This document shows, piece after piece, positions 12,131-24,620 of a DNA stretch of 64,000 bases; position 1 is the first letter of the stretch, and each line of letters begins with the position of its first letter. The notes under the pieces are model-generated. The model searched no databases. It had not been told where the DNA came from and was given only the letters and a program-made list of their open reading frames with translations. Origin of the DNA: Biomphalaria glabrata (Eukaryota; Mollusca; Gastropoda; Planorbidae); NCBI RefSeq assembly GCF_947242115.1, contig NC_074726.1, positions 9,016,270 to 9,080,269 of the forward strand. The letters run 5' to 3'. Position numbers and translations under genes: made by a program.

Positions 12131-13261
12131 CTTAACATTCCTAATGATACTCAAGCAAAAACAACTTCTGTTTCATAACAACTTTACTTATATAACCCAT
12201 CTGTCTTATCGTATTACATTTCAAACTAAATTAAGTTTAGTCAAAGAATCTGTGCAAACCCAGACATGCTGAACAATCAAACAGCAGTAGAATAACATTG
12301 CGCATAAAAAAGGGGCGAATTCTTTAACAATAAATGCTTAACGCTCATGCACAGATTATCTATTATTCAAAACTTACCTAATTACCTAGTCAGCTCAAAT
12401 ACACACGGTTAGCCGCAATGTGTGCAGTTAGGCGTGACAGGTGCATTTATATTTCTCAGAAAGACTTTGCATTCTTTTGAACACGCATTGTTTAGACTAA
12501 CCAGACCGAAAATACCGCTCCCCCCCCATTTCTTTTTGTTTTTTCTTACATACCTGTGTATGAATACTATTACTATTATAAACAAGTAATTGACTGAATC
12601 GATCTCTGTAAGATATGTCATTGTTAACGTTGTCAGATCCCTATTTGTAGAAGAGCAGCTAGGTGAGTGAGATATATGCAGAAATAAAACCAAAAATACA
12701 AACAACAATTAAAACTAATATCTCAAAAGTGTATATAAAAGGACATACATGCAGGGACTCTATGCGAGACAGATTGCACGGGGCCCAGTCTGTGTAGGGA
12801 TAAGGATAATAAGTGAAAATAAAGATTTTGTATTAGAAAACAAAAATCACGATGGAATTTAAAAAATATCGCTTTTGAATTTTTTTTTTCAAGAGATCGA
12901 GAAAGATTTAGATCTTTATTTATATGCCAGTGACTCATAAAGTAAAAAAAAAAATTATTGAAGTTACAGCTTTGGTTAAAATTCGCCCTATTATTATATT
13001 TTTATTCAAAGAAAGCTGACAATGCATTTAATATCGCGCGTTCAATTTGCCTTTTTCATATTGAATGACACCCTAAAACGACCATTTTGTCTATTTTTCC
13101 TACAGATTTTCATGAGTTTTCCGGAGATTTAGAATTAGCGCGGGGCCTATGAAAGTGCGGGCTCACTGCGACCGCAAAGGTTGCAGTGGGCTAAGAACGG
13201 CTCTGCAAACATGCAAAGTACATAAATTGTTTCAAAACAACTTTAATTAGCAACATTAGAG

Positions 13262-13380
13262 AACAACTGTCACCTTCACCTATACTTAGCCTGTTGGACA
13301 GTTTGGGGCACCACGCGAGATTCATCGACCGTGTTTCTCCATTCCTCTTTGTCTTTTGCCTTGGATAGAACCTAATATAA
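13262..13380 (-). mobile_element. LINE 3'-terminal fragment
   Basis: Reverse complement carries the block AAAGAGGAATGGAGAAACAC followed by GGTGCCCCAAACTGTCCAAC. This is the same LINE 3' end seen at about 24985-25345, 37262-37480 and 58085-58270. Short and degraded. Confidence 0.6.
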
Positions 13381-13506
13381 TTCTATTATGATCTATATTT
13401 ACTTTCGTTCAAAAGCAACACAGTCAATGGGTCAATTTTCAAACTTAAAATTAAGTAGTGGCAGCATAAAAGAGAAAGAGGTGATTACAGAAATAGAAAC
13501 TGATGT

Positions 13507-13704
13507 GATCATACCTTTCTACACCAAGTGATGGTACATTTAATACTTATATCTGACCGTACCTTACTATACCATAGTGTGACCGTACATCTATATAACA
13601 TATTGTGAAGGTACCTCAATTTACCATATTGTAACCCTATCTATCCATATCGTCGCGAGATCGTACCTTTCTATAACATAGTCTAATCGCACCTCTCTTA
13701 TACT
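13507..13704. repeat. 26-bp degenerate tandem repeat
   Basis: A GA(C/T)CGTACCT-like motif recurs at 13555, 13581, 13607, 13633, 13659 and 13685, exactly 26 bp apart, with two earlier decayed units. The repeat resumes at about 14180-14228 after the element at 13705-14176, so that element inserted into the array. Confidence 0.75.
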
Positions 13705-14176
13705 CAGTGGCGTAGTTAGGAATTTCGTGGGCCCCGGGGGTGGGCTTGAACTATTTAGGGTCCCTGCATTTTAACATTCGACATCATGACATGAGATAAT
13801 GTACTCAATAAATAAATAAGTCTAAATTCCACTTGGTACAGTATATAAGTAACATTTTAAAAATGTAGCATTAAGAATCTTTTAATGAACAATAAAGTTA
13901 TTTAGTGGCGAAATAATGCTCAAGAGACAAATTTCAATTCATATCGCCTCACGTCATGCTTTCTGTGCAGTAGAAGATCTTCATCTAGAAGATCAACGCT
14001 GTCTAGTATTTTTGACTCCAAGTGAATTGCAGGATTACATGACAGTCGCGAAATATTTAGTATTAAATGTCAAAACAATAATAACATTCATTTGGGGGCC
14101 CCTTCAAGTGGAGGCCCGGAGAGACTTTCGAATTTGTACCCTCCCCCCCCCCACTTCCATCCTAGCTACGCCACTA
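13705..14176. mobile_element. GGCGTAGC-type inverted-repeat element
   Basis: The left end CAGTGGCGTAGTTAGG and the reverse complement of the right end, AGTGGCGTAGCTAGG, form terminal inverted repeats, followed inside by G/C-rich runs (GGGCCCCGGGGG and CCCCCCCCC). No transposase is recognisable. Probably a non-autonomous DNA transposon; superfamily not assigned. Confidence 0.65.
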
Positions 14177-14485
14177 CTAATACAATATACCTTAGTGCGA
14201 CCCTACCTCTCTATACCATATTGGTGGTGCATGATGTGGGAATGAGATCGTCTTCAAAGAGAACAATGGTGCAGCGCGTATTCTTCTGTATCGATCGGGT
14301 TGTATTAACTGATCTGTTTCAAGAGCAATCACTGCGTCGTTAATTGGAAGAGCAATTCCGCACTCTACAGAGTACTACATGGGGCTGCTTGACAGTACAC
14401 CAACTACACTTACATATTAGTCTAGTATTGATATAAAAAGAATCTTTTTACATAGGCAAGTGACGTAGGCCTACGGACGAAAACA

Positions 14486-17400
14486 ATGGCGAACTATACA
14501 TGTCGATTGGTTAGCAGCTTCCTGATGTACATGTTAGCTGTGATACTACTTTCTACGGGTTTGAGTACGTCTGGATGGTATGAGATCAACGGATATTCCT
14601 TTTCTTTTGGTGATCAGACGAATGATTATCAGTATCAATACAGTTCTTATGATGCAGATTCGAGTACAGGGTCTCCCAACGGTATGTAATAAAAATAATG
14701 ATTAGTCAGAATGATGTAAATAAGAAAATATGCTAATAACGTTGCAAATTATTTATTGTCGAAGACAACAGATGAATCACTTTAAAAAATATTAACCAAA
14801 TAGTTAATTAAATAGTAGTAATTTGTTAATTTTGCTTGATATTGAAAAAAAGGAAACAATACTTACATATGGAGATTATTGGCTCTAAGTGTACGTTTCT
14901 TCCCTTTAGATATTTTTTTTAAATGTCTTATTTTTATTTTGCTGGTTTATATTTCTCTTATTAAATCTTACTTTGATGTATAATATCATTCTATTATTAT
15001 TGGTTCAAAATGTTATTTCTCAGGCTACACTCTGGCAATACTCTTTACTATTATATTAGCCATCGCCTTTGCCTCGTTGTGCTTAGTTTTAAGTTTGGTC
15101 ATGCTCTGCGCTGACTGTTGCTGTCACATTACAAAATGTATGACTGTCATCCCAAAGATCATCACAGCCTGTGCCACACTGTCAGGTAAATCTTCCACGT
15201 TTTCTTTTTCATATTTAATTTTGCGTTCCAGTGTTCTCAGTAGGTTTGTAATCACTGTCCTATTAAACAGTGGACCTCGAAGACATTTCAGCGCAAAGCC
15301 CGAGACCTCATTTCCGGTTTCAGTAAGGATAATAGGAATTAAAATTCTCTCTTTCAAAAGCCCTGGGCAAACGTTCTGCTTTATCTTTCCATGCAGATCA
15401 AGGTCATAAGCTTTCCACACTCGAGTCGCAGTTCCGGCAAGTCTGGAACAGACAAACACTACTTTCTCTTTTTCGCTGAAGTGGGGAAGGGTCACTGTAA
15501 GTCAATACGTAGCCTTTACGATTAAAAAACTTGCCAAGTTTTGAGAATTTTACCACGCACTGAAATGTATGTTGCAAAAGTGACCAATATTGCCTGGTAG
15601 CATTCATGAAGAATGTTGACAGGTAGACAGAAAGATTCAAGCACTTTGGTCACGTTTTCGCACGAGGCACTGTCCGATAGGAGCATACTTCGCTAGGATC
15701 CGAGAGAACCACAATCCCAGATGCTGACACTTGTCACACGGTTAAGACTAGACTTGAAACAGAACTGGTGCATGCGGGGGTCATGCCCTGTAGCGAGACA
15801 TGTGAACCCTGCCGAACACTGCCAGCTACGTGGACCGTACTAAAAGCGATTAATCTCATAATCTCAGCATGGAGGCTTACGAATGGTAGCTTTCGTGATG
15901 TGCGAATAACCAGATACCCTCTTCTTTCACCCAGATACCCTCTTCTTTCATCCAGATACTCTTCTTTCACCCAGATACCCTCTTCTTTTGCCCAGATACT
16001 CTTCTTTCACCCAGATACCCTCTTCTTTTGCCCAGATACTCTTCTTTCACCCAGTTACCCTCTTCTTTCACCCAGATACACTCTTCTTTCATCCAGATAC
16101 CCTCTTCTTTCATCCAAATACCCTCTTCTTTCATCCAGATACTCTCTTCTTTCACCCAGATACCCTCTTCTTTCACCCAGATATCCGCTTCTTTCACCCA
16201 GATACCCGCTTCTTTTACCCAGATACCCGCTTCTTTCACCCAGATACCATTTTCTTTTACACATATACCCTCTTCTTTTACACAGATACCCTCTTCTTTC
16301 ACCCAGATACCCTCTTCTTTCATCCAGATACCCTCTTCTTTCACCCAGATACCCGCTTCTTTCACCCAGATATCCGGTTCTTTCACCCAGATATCCGCTA
16401 CTTTCAAAAAGATACCCTCTTTTTTCATCATAATACCCGCTTCTTTTACACAGATACCCTCTTCTTTTAACTAAATATCATCTTTTTTCTCTATCATCCC
16501 TTTTCAATTGGTCCAGACAAGTGGGATCATTACGTATTAAAATCATGAAATTACCAAAAACAAAAGACAGTTGGTAAAAATATTTATGATCGAACAGATT
16601 TATTATTTTTAGTGTAGATCTATTTCAAACTTAATGGGAAACTCCGAAGGTTTTTCAAATTTGAGTTATTGACATATTTAAATTCCGCGTGAAAAGTTGT
16701 AATACATTGTACCATTTTGTATTTAAATGCTTAGAAACTTTTATATTTAATAAATTAGTCAGTAAATTCTTGACAATTAAAAAAAAAACGGGATTCTTTG
16801 AGATTTCGTTTTAAGCTATTTCAAGCGTCACTTCCCTCAACAATACTGAAAGAGAAACTAGATTTAACCAATCGTATCGCTTCTTTCTTACAGTAGCTGT
16901 TAGGCTTAGTGACGGCCAAGTCCAGATCTATGATACAGTTATATATACTTGTGTAAATAGATCTAAAAGTATTGGACAATCAACTCGAGAAAAAAAGTAA
17001 CATTTTCATCTAAGCCTTTCCCTGTTCCAAGAAGTAAATAGATCGTGTGTCTGACTGATTCGAACAAACTGGTCAGTGTAAGGCTAGTCGAGACCATGGG
17101 CAGTCGGTCATGACAAGACAACCAAGCGATAGTGTTTGTTGTGTGTTGAGTGGTCGAGAAGATACAGACTGCCGTGGTTAGTCAAACATGTAAATCTACT
17201 TTTAATAGGCATTTTTTTCTTTGCATACAAGACCCTAGATCTAACTGCATAGACCAAGATATATTTCTTTTACGAGAATGTAAACTTTGCTGTATGGTCT
17301 CCCGTTATACAATAAGTCAATAGATTAAATTAAACGTATTTGTGACGTCACATAGAAACGGGTGAAAGTCTGACTGTTTTGGATGCGCAGGAAAATTACG

Positions 17401-18128
17401 TTGGAAAAACATCAATTACTAAGTTATTAGTGCAAATTTAAAAATAAAAAGAATAATATATTCATTATCTGTAAATCAAAACATATTTTATATTAAAAAT
17501 TGTCAAAACCATCGGGGTTTCCCTTTAGCTACATGATTGATTAAAACTTATCGATACAATTACTCTTAGTATAGTTTTTTTTTAAAAGTATTTTCTTAAG
17601 TTTTTCTGGTTTATTTCTTCTGTTTTAGATAGTTTTAAAAATTATATTACAATATTTTATTTAATTAAAAAAAATATCTCCACAGGTCTATTGGCTGATG
17701 CGGCGTGTGTGGTATTTCTGATCAAACTTTACGTATACCTCAATAAACAGAATATCATTAAGGTTGATCGCATTCCAAGTTACTCATTCTTCCTTGTCGC
17801 ACTGACAGGAATATTCCTGATGATAGCGGGGTGCATCACTTCCGGTGTGAAACACGCTACAGTCGTTGAAGACTCTCAAATTGCAGTCCAGGTCATGGTT
17901 TCGGGATCGGAGAGTCAGTCCCAGGGGACGTCATCCTATGTTAACACGCCGCAAAACCTGTTCATGGGTGCAGGCCCCTTCTATCAGCCCCAACCAATGA
18001 CCACCACGAACCCAGCTCCAGTTTTTAATGACTCCACTGCTGCTTACAAACAGATTGCAGCGAAGATTTTCATCACCAACAACGCGACCCAGACTTCTAT
18101 GGTGAACGTTAGAAAGGCTGCTAATTAA
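14486..18128 (+). CDS. TS2: four-transmembrane protein, 3 exons
   Basis: Coding exons are 14486-14681, 15024-15185 and 17686-18128 (801 bp, 266 aa). Both introns are phase 1 with donors GTATGT and GTAAAT and acceptors CTCAG and CACAG. The first segment (about residues 7-30) precedes GW, then a Tyr/Ser/Asp-rich loop. The second segment (67-92) runs into a Cys cluster (CADCCC) and a basic loop TKCMTVIPKI. The third starts near LADAACVVFLIKLY and the fourth is YSFFLVALTGIFLMIAGC. A roughly 95-residue hydrophilic tail is rich in Gln, Pro and Thr, with GAGPFYQPQ and a KIFITNNATQTS-like end. The Cys cluster beside a membrane segment suggests palmitoylation (inference). The topology is claudin/PMP22-like; I cannot name the family. 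The frame is intact and the gene looks functional. An AG at 14454-14455 before the ATG suggests an upstream leader exon. Confidence 0.88.
15910..16475. repeat. 21-bp minisatellite in TS2 intron 2
   Basis: About 27 units of CCCAGATACCCTCTTCTTTC plus A (21 bp) with many substitutions and a few one-base-short units. Frames on both strands run through it because 21 is a multiple of three; they are not genes. A single unit of the same sequence with the same right flank occurs at about 18853-18875. Confidence 0.92.
17320..17525 (+). repeat. Unclassified repeat shared with TS4 intron 1
   Basis: This block (CATCAATTACTAAGTTATTA and CCATCGGGGTTTCC among the best-kept parts) matches the reverse complement of about 48195-48420. 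The opposite orientation in two paralogous genes, and in different introns, argues for an interspersed element rather than shared ancestry of the introns. Confidence 0.65.
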
Positions 18129-18424
18129 TGCAAGCAAATATAGTTGTCCAGATGTAAGGTCTAGGAATGTATTTCTATTTTTACTCTTTTTTTTTAGTGC
18201 GAAGCAATTACTTAATTGAAATAATCACATTTTATTTACTCTTGCACATCTCAGATCATATTGACCAATGATTCGTACGTAGTGAAATGGTCTTCGGTTT
18301 TCCAACATTCCTAAAGCAGGTCTTTGTTTTATTCTTTATTTTATTTTGTGTATAGGAGGGGGAGGGGGAGGGTATTAAAGGGATTTACAGCAAAGAATTT
18401 CTTTTTCTATGATTTTTTTTTTTA

Positions 18425-19060
18425 CAACGCTTATATCAACTTACTGTTGTGTCTGTCTGTCTGTCTTGTTAAAAGTTTGTACACGTTATTTCTTCCACAC
18501 CGAATCTCGGATCAAGCTGAAATTTTGCACAATCATTATATTCTTTTGACATGCCAAAGAAAGAATTAATTAATAAAAAAAAACAATTAGTTAATTAACT
18601 ATTGGTGGTTAATTATTTTGTTTTGTATCTCGTACTTGACTGAAATTGTGGTATAAGTTAAAATAATCCCCTTTATGGTGCGTATAAAGAAAAATTTGTA
18701 AATATCTATAAACAACTATAAAGCCTGATTTCATAAGCATTTCCCTGGCACAGTGGTTACCGTGTCGGCTTTCGAAGCCTGAGGAGGCCTTAGCCCTCGA
18801 GTTCGAATTCAAGTCGCTCCCTTTTCTTTTTATTGATACACTTAAATGCGAGCACCCAGATACCCCGTTCTTTCTTCCTCCACCACTTTCCAACTGGTCT
18901 AAACAAGTGATAGAATCATAACGTAGTGATAAGCTAAAATCATGAAATTGCGCTAAACGAAAACAATTGGTAAAAATATTTCTAACCGCCACAGGTTTAT
19001 TATTGTTAGTCTAGGTCTATAAAATAATTTAATTAGATGACTGATCCAAACAAATAACTT
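18425..19060 (+). pseudogene. Relic of an intron-2 segment of a lost TS copy
   Basis: Downstream of TS2 this block follows the order seen inside TS intron 2. An AT-rich repeat (18425-18680) is followed by a tRNA-like sequence (18751-18830), as in TS4 intron 2 (49868-50310). Then come CACCCAGATACCCCGTTC (18853-18875), AACTGGTCTAAACAAGTG and AAAATCATGAAATTGCGC, matching TS2 intron 2 at 16490-16640. AATTAGATGACTGATCCAAA then matches TS4 intron 2 at 50360-50390. No exon of this copy is recognisable. A partial duplication or a decayed gene copy fits better than independent repeats. Confidence 0.55.
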
Positions 19061-22000
19061 CACACGTTTATGTTTTTTTTGTGTGTTTTCTTTTTAAAGT
19101 ATTTTTAGTTAAATTTATCTTGTTTGTAAGATATGTTTTTACGATTGTTTTTAACGGTCTGTAAAAAAATTGTAAATAAGACTATTTATTAAGAATCAGA
19201 TTTCAGGGCCGGTCCAAATTAAGAAATAGATGCTAGAACTCGTAGGTCAGAGCAGTGTATGGGTTAACGTTTACTTGTAAGCCTTTATATTACTGATAGA
19301 AGTATGAGGAACAAAAAGTGATGGGGCTCCATAACAAAATAAAAAAATCTATAGCCTTGGAAAAAATTAACGGGCGTAGCCGGTGGGTAAAGCTAGTTAT
19401 TTAATAAACCCTAAAAAAAATTGCTTAATAAATTGTAATGTAGATTAATTTCATGTTCAATGTCTTTGAACTTGTCCTTCTTTTATACTGTATTTCTTCT
19501 TCGCTCCTTCCATACGAAGTTTTCTGTGATTTCTAAGTACCAAACATAATGATTTGGAAATATGTATACCATATCATATAATTTTTAAATTGATATATAT
19601 AATCTGAATGTAGACAATATGTTCTTAATACGACTAATACAAAAACAAAATCTAGTAAAATACTCAGAAAGACACAAAGATAAAAGGCACATTCCTCGTC
19701 CCATATGCTAGGACGAATTTGTATATATGCTCCTTCTTCCCTAGTGCTATTAGAGCATGAGCTAGCCAGGTAAACCAGTGACTTGGCCGAATTTAGGTCA
19801 TTGGTTAATATGCATGACTAAACGCATGACGCATAGGACCTAATCATCTGCTTTTTTTTTAAAGTAACGTCTGTATTATATAAGATAAGATAAGATTAAG
19901 TCACAGCCGTCAACGTCATTTGTTCCCCGTCAAAGCTTGTTTAGAGGTAGAACAAAAAATGCAAACGACTCCAACGACTTCCATTCTCGTCATTTCCCAT
20001 TTCGCTCGTACAACACCACAAATGTCCGAGTTGCAGAGATATGAAGCTTGCATAGATATTTCGTTATATTTAATTACCTTTTTCCAAAGCTTATATTAAC
20101 TCACTCTTTCTGTCAAAAGTTTAAACATGTTCTTTCTCCTACTTCTCATTATTGGATCAAATTCAAACTTTGCACAATTATTTATTGAACCTAAAAAAGG
20201 CATGAATAAACTTTTTAAAAATTAAATAATTAGTTCATTAATTGTATCTTGTTTGATTTTGATATAATAATATAATAATACTATAATAATAATCTTTATT
20301 ATCCGTAAGGAAATTTGTCTTACAATTTGTGCATTACACCAAACAAAAAACATTATAACTATAAGAAACCAAAGTGTACATTCACACCAGACTCACTCAT
20401 AATTTACATGTGACAAAGTTTATACCAGATGCTACCTAATGAGAGATGTCGATACATAGATATATATGGATTTAGTCCCCTTATTACGTTTTGACACATG
20501 TAACCCTCCTAATTCCTGTTCCCGGATCAAGTTGAAATTTAGCATATTTATAATCGATAACAATTACATATGCCCAAGCTTGGACCTCAGCTGTGTATCA
20601 AGGATTGGCCTCTTTGGTCACACAAGAAGTTGCAAAGGGAAAAGATCATCTCTCGAGACGTAAAATGCCACAGAATAATACACGAATCAATTAAAAGTAA
20701 AACAATAATTTCATCATTTAGTACTAATTAATTAATTTTGTTTAAATAGTAGAAAGGGAGTTAGATTTGTAATTTGTAGATGGATGGTAGTAATTAGCTG
20801 TTATTTTCCCTTAGATTGCTTGTTTTTTTTTTCTTTTTTTCTGTTTTAGGATTATTATGTAATAAATGTAAATAATTATAATAAAAGAAACATCAAAATT
20901 TGTTGTTTATCCCTCTGCTGTATTACATTCTTATGTACAATAAATAGATGTATACAATGATATGACCCAACTGAGTCATCTATTTTTAAAATAAATATGT
21001 GTTATATGTTTCAATTTGAACCCGTCACCACAGTTTTCATGATGGATTGTTATATTCATTAGAGCTGCCAGGTTGACATTAAATGTAGACACTTAACAAG
21101 AAATTGACATACTAAATAAATATATTAAGGGTTGCAGACAATAAAATGAACAATTTATCATGTTTAAAAAAAGGAACACACTCAAAGAAGTGAAAGACTG
21201 CTATAATAATTATAATAATCAAAACGAAACTCGACCCTGGCAGGGCCAGAGAAGGAATACTCTTCGTTTCTAACATAATAATAATAATCTTTATTATCCG
21301 TGAGGAAATTTATTTTACAATTATGTATTTAAAAAACATACATGATTAGTATAGCACAATAACACACAAGATATGCGTTCATACCTCAAATAAGTTCTTG
21401 TCTGTTCAAACATCAGTGATGTGTTCAAAAGTGAATAAATAGTAGATTATAAAAAACCGAATACAAAACGAATATTAAAAAAAATAAAAGCACAGTAAAT
21501 TAGTAATATAGTGGGACGACTTTGTAATACAAATTAGCTTGGTATTCTTATAAGTTCACACTCTTTTCTTTGTGGGGTACAACAACATACTCGATTCTTT
21601 ATACATTTAAATGTATGCATGTATACTGACTATTGTTGTTGTTCGTCCTATACTCCAGCTGTTATTATGTATAATGTGATAGGTGCACTAACAGAACATT
21701 ATTTAACGAGATTAAATTTTTACCCCAACCCAAATGTATTACACCACCTACCATATCACTTGGTAATAAATTACTACAAGAAGAAAGAGTCGATGGAATC
21801 TTAGGTTATAAAAATATCTGAAACGTTAGGGCTTTAACACAATATAGCTAAACATACACACAGTAAGGACATTTAACTTGACCTCCGTTAAAGTTAAATA
21901 CAGCACACCTTTATACAGCCATGCACATTTGAATAGTCTCAAGGCCAGCTGTTTGACGACAGAGCGCTGTTGAAATATGACCAAAGTTGATGCCCTACCC

Positions 22001-22244
22001 TTGTTGATCGATTTTTTTAAAAAATATTTTTACGCTGTGTATTTCTTGGAACTAGAGGACGTCCATGTAAAAAAAGGCGGTTATGTGACCTTGCCCACAT
22101 GATGACCTGGTGACAGTGCATAGACCCAGTGAGCTATGCCGCGAGAGTTGAAGCAGGTAATAAAGAAGAGTGGAAGGAAGGGGTATTAGCAAGTATAGCT
22201 AGAAGCATAGCTCAACTGTTGCTCTTTAGCAATATGACTGTAAC
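19061..22244. other. Spacer of LINE and AT-rich repeat debris
   Basis: No host gene was recognised. A + strand 3' fragment of the LINE-1 lineage lies at about 19630-19915, ending in (ATAAG)n. AT-rich repeat copies are at 20085-20260 and 20500-20770; the latter is split by a LINE finger tail (CVSRIGLFGHTRSCKG) at about 20570-20690. LINE-type 3' ends with (TAA)n in - orientation (TCTTTATTATCCGTAAGGAA) are at 20270-20345 and 21270-21325. The remainder is featureless AT-rich DNA. Confidence 0.55.
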
Positions 22245-22560
22245 AGACATAGACTGTAATAGACATAGACTATAATAGACATAGACTATAATAGACATAG
22301 ACTGTAATAGACATAGACTGTAATAGACATAGACTGTAATAGACATAGACTGTGATAGACATAGACTATAATAGACATAGACTGTAATAGACATAGACTG
22401 TGATAGACATAGACTGTAATAGACATAGACTGTAATAGACATAGACTGTGATAGACATAGACTGTAATAGACATAGACTGTTCTAGACATAGACTGTAAT
22501 AGACATAGACTGTAATAGACATAGACTGTAATAGACATAGACTGTAATAGACATAGACTG
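22245..22560. repeat. 16-bp minisatellite, left part
   Basis: About 20 units of TGTAATAGACATAGAC with point variants (ATAATAG, GTGATAG, GTTCTAG). The same array resumes at 24521-24620 on the other side of the inserted LINE. Confidence 0.92.
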
Positions 22561-24520
22561 TATCTTATCTTATCTTATATAATACAGACGTTACTTCAAA
22601 AAAGAAGATGATTACGTCCTACGCGTCATGCATTTAGTCATGCATATTAACCAATGACTTAAATTCTGCCAAGTCACTGGTTTTCCTGGCTAGCTCAGGC
22701 AACCCATTCCATGCTCTAATAGCACTAGGAAAGAAGGAGCACTTGTACAAATTTGTCCTAGCATATGGGACGAGGAATGTGCCTTTATCTTTGTGTCTTT
22801 CAGAGTATTTTATTAAATTTTGTTTTTGTATTTGAAGATTATGGTTCAGTGTTTTATGTATTATTGCTACTTTACTTTTGAGCCTTCTGTCCTGAAGGCT
22901 TTCTAAATTTAGTGATTTTACTAAAGGTGTTACTTTAGTCAAATGTGAATATTCGTTTGTTATGAATCGCACTGCTCTATTTTGTGTCTGTTCTAGTTTC
23001 TTAATGTTTTCTTGAGTTGAGGGGTCCCAAACAGAGGATGCATATTCTATTATTGGCCTAACCAAGGTTAAATAACATTTTAGTTTTATGTTCTTATTTG
23101 ATTTATAGAAATTTCTTTTAATAAATCCTAATGCTTTGTTTGATTTTTTTGTAGTTTCATCAATATGTGGATTCCATGACAGTTTTTCATTTATTATAAC
23201 ACCTAGGTATTTTGCGTTTTTAGTCTGTGTTACTGGTTTGCCATGAATAAGATAAGTGGAATTAATTTGTTTTAGTTTTTTTGTTACTCTTAACAACTGA
23301 CATTTTTCTGGGTGGAAAGACATGCTCCAATTTGATTCCCATTTCTGTAATTCATCTAATTCTCTTTGTAAAATATCTGTGTCTTGTGTTGTTTTTATTG
23401 TTCTATATATTATGCAATCGTCTGCAAATAATCTGACTTTTGTTCCTGAAGTAATGCAATTTGGTAAATCATTTATGTAAATTAAAAATAGTAGTGGACC
23501 CAAGACTGTTCCTTGAGGTACACCTGAGTTTACTGTTATCGGTGTTGATTTAGAGCCATTTATTATTACAGTTTGTTCTCTCCCTATCAGAAAATCTTTA
23601 ATCCACTGATGCAGTGGACCATTAATGCCGAAATATTTTAATTTTTTAAGCAAACTATCGTGGTGAACTTTGTCAAAAGCCTTAGAAAAATCTAGTAAGA
23701 TAGCGTCTATTTGTTCACTATTATCTAAACCTTTTGAAAAATCATCAATTAGTCCTATTAGTTGTGTTTCACATGATCTATATTTCCTAAAGCCATGTTG
23801 GTATGGTGTGAGGACATTATGTTTGTCTAAGTGGTTTATAATGTTGCTACATATTATGTGTTCTAGGATTTTACATGTAATGCTGGTAAGTGATACTGGT
23901 CTGTAGTTTCCTGGGTCAGATTTTTCTCCTTTTTTAAATAGGGGGGTGACATTAGCTTCTTTCCAGTCCTTTGGTACTCTGCCCTGGTTAAGTGAAGCCT
24001 GAAAGAGTATTTTGAACACTGGTGCTAGCTCATTACTTAGTTCTTTGAGTAATCTAGCTGGAATACCATCAGGTCCAGAAGCTTTATTTGGTTTGGTGTT
24101 GGCTAATAGTTTTTGAATTCCATTTTCTTGTACTACTATATTTTCTATGTTGTCTACTTGGTTCAAATTCAGTAATATGTCTTTGTCTCCTGGGGCTGAG
24201 AATGCTGATGCAAAGTATTTGTTTAGAATGTTTGCTTTAGTTTCATTATCATTATGTATTATGTTATGTTCATCTTTTAATGGCGCTACGCCTGTTGTTT
24301 CCATTTTCTTAGACTTAATGTATGACCATAGGTTTTTGTTGTTGTCTTTAGATATTACATTGTTTATGTATTCACTCTGCAGCTGTCTGCTTACTTTTTG
24401 GGTTAAGTGTTTAATTTTTATATACTTTTTGTAAACTCTTTCTGCATTAGTTTCTTTAAATTTTCTATATAGGTTTTCCTTCTGTTTACAAAGCTTCTTT
24501 AGTCTATTAATTATTAATTG
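22561..24520 (-). mobile_element. LINE-1 lineage: 5'-truncated LINE with open RT frame
   Basis: The - strand is open from the 5' junction at 24520 to the stop at 22634-22636, roughly 628 residues. It covers reverse transcriptase and the C-terminal region of a non-LTR element. Visible RT motifs: NKASGPDGIPARLL, GNYRPVSLTSI, DFSKAFDKVHHD, NSGVPQGTVLGPLL and the catalytic LFADDCIIY. Next come the thumb region (NAKYLGVIINEKLSW) and a C-terminus with CSFFPSAIRAWNGLP. No endonuclease domain is present, so it is truncated. The 3' UTR is short with an (ATAAG)n-type tail at 22562-22580. The Met-led reading frame extends into the flanking minisatellite, so its first ~30 residues are not LINE sequence. 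RT motifs fit the Jockey/CR1 broad group, but the clade is not settled. The unbroken frame suggests recent insertion. Confidence 0.9.
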
Positions 24521-24620
24521 TAATAGACATAGACTGTAATAGACATAGACTGTAATAGACATAGACTGTAATAGACATAGACTGTAATAGACATAGACTG
24601 TAATAGACATAGACTATAAC
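24521..24620. repeat. 16-bp minisatellite, right part
   Basis: About six homogeneous units of the array at 22245-22560, separated from it by the LINE. The simplest reading is insertion of the LINE into the array. Confidence 0.9.

Noticed and set aside
11713-12138. 141-residue Ser/Phe/Leu-rich frame on the - strand
   Set aside because: Composition artefact of the polypurine tract.
15124-15495. 123-residue - strand frame in TS2 intron 2
   Set aside because: Overlaps exon 2 antisense and has no recognisable domain, repeat partner or splice support.
15768-16474. Frames of up to 221 residues, Phe/Ser/Pro-rich or Trp/Lys/Glu-rich
   Set aside because: Products of the 21-bp minisatellite in TS2 intron 2, open in several frames on both strands.
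22245-22560. CRISPR-like repeat array (also at 2009, 13507 and 61615)
   Set aside because: Head-to-tail tandem repeats without unique spacers in a eukaryotic context.
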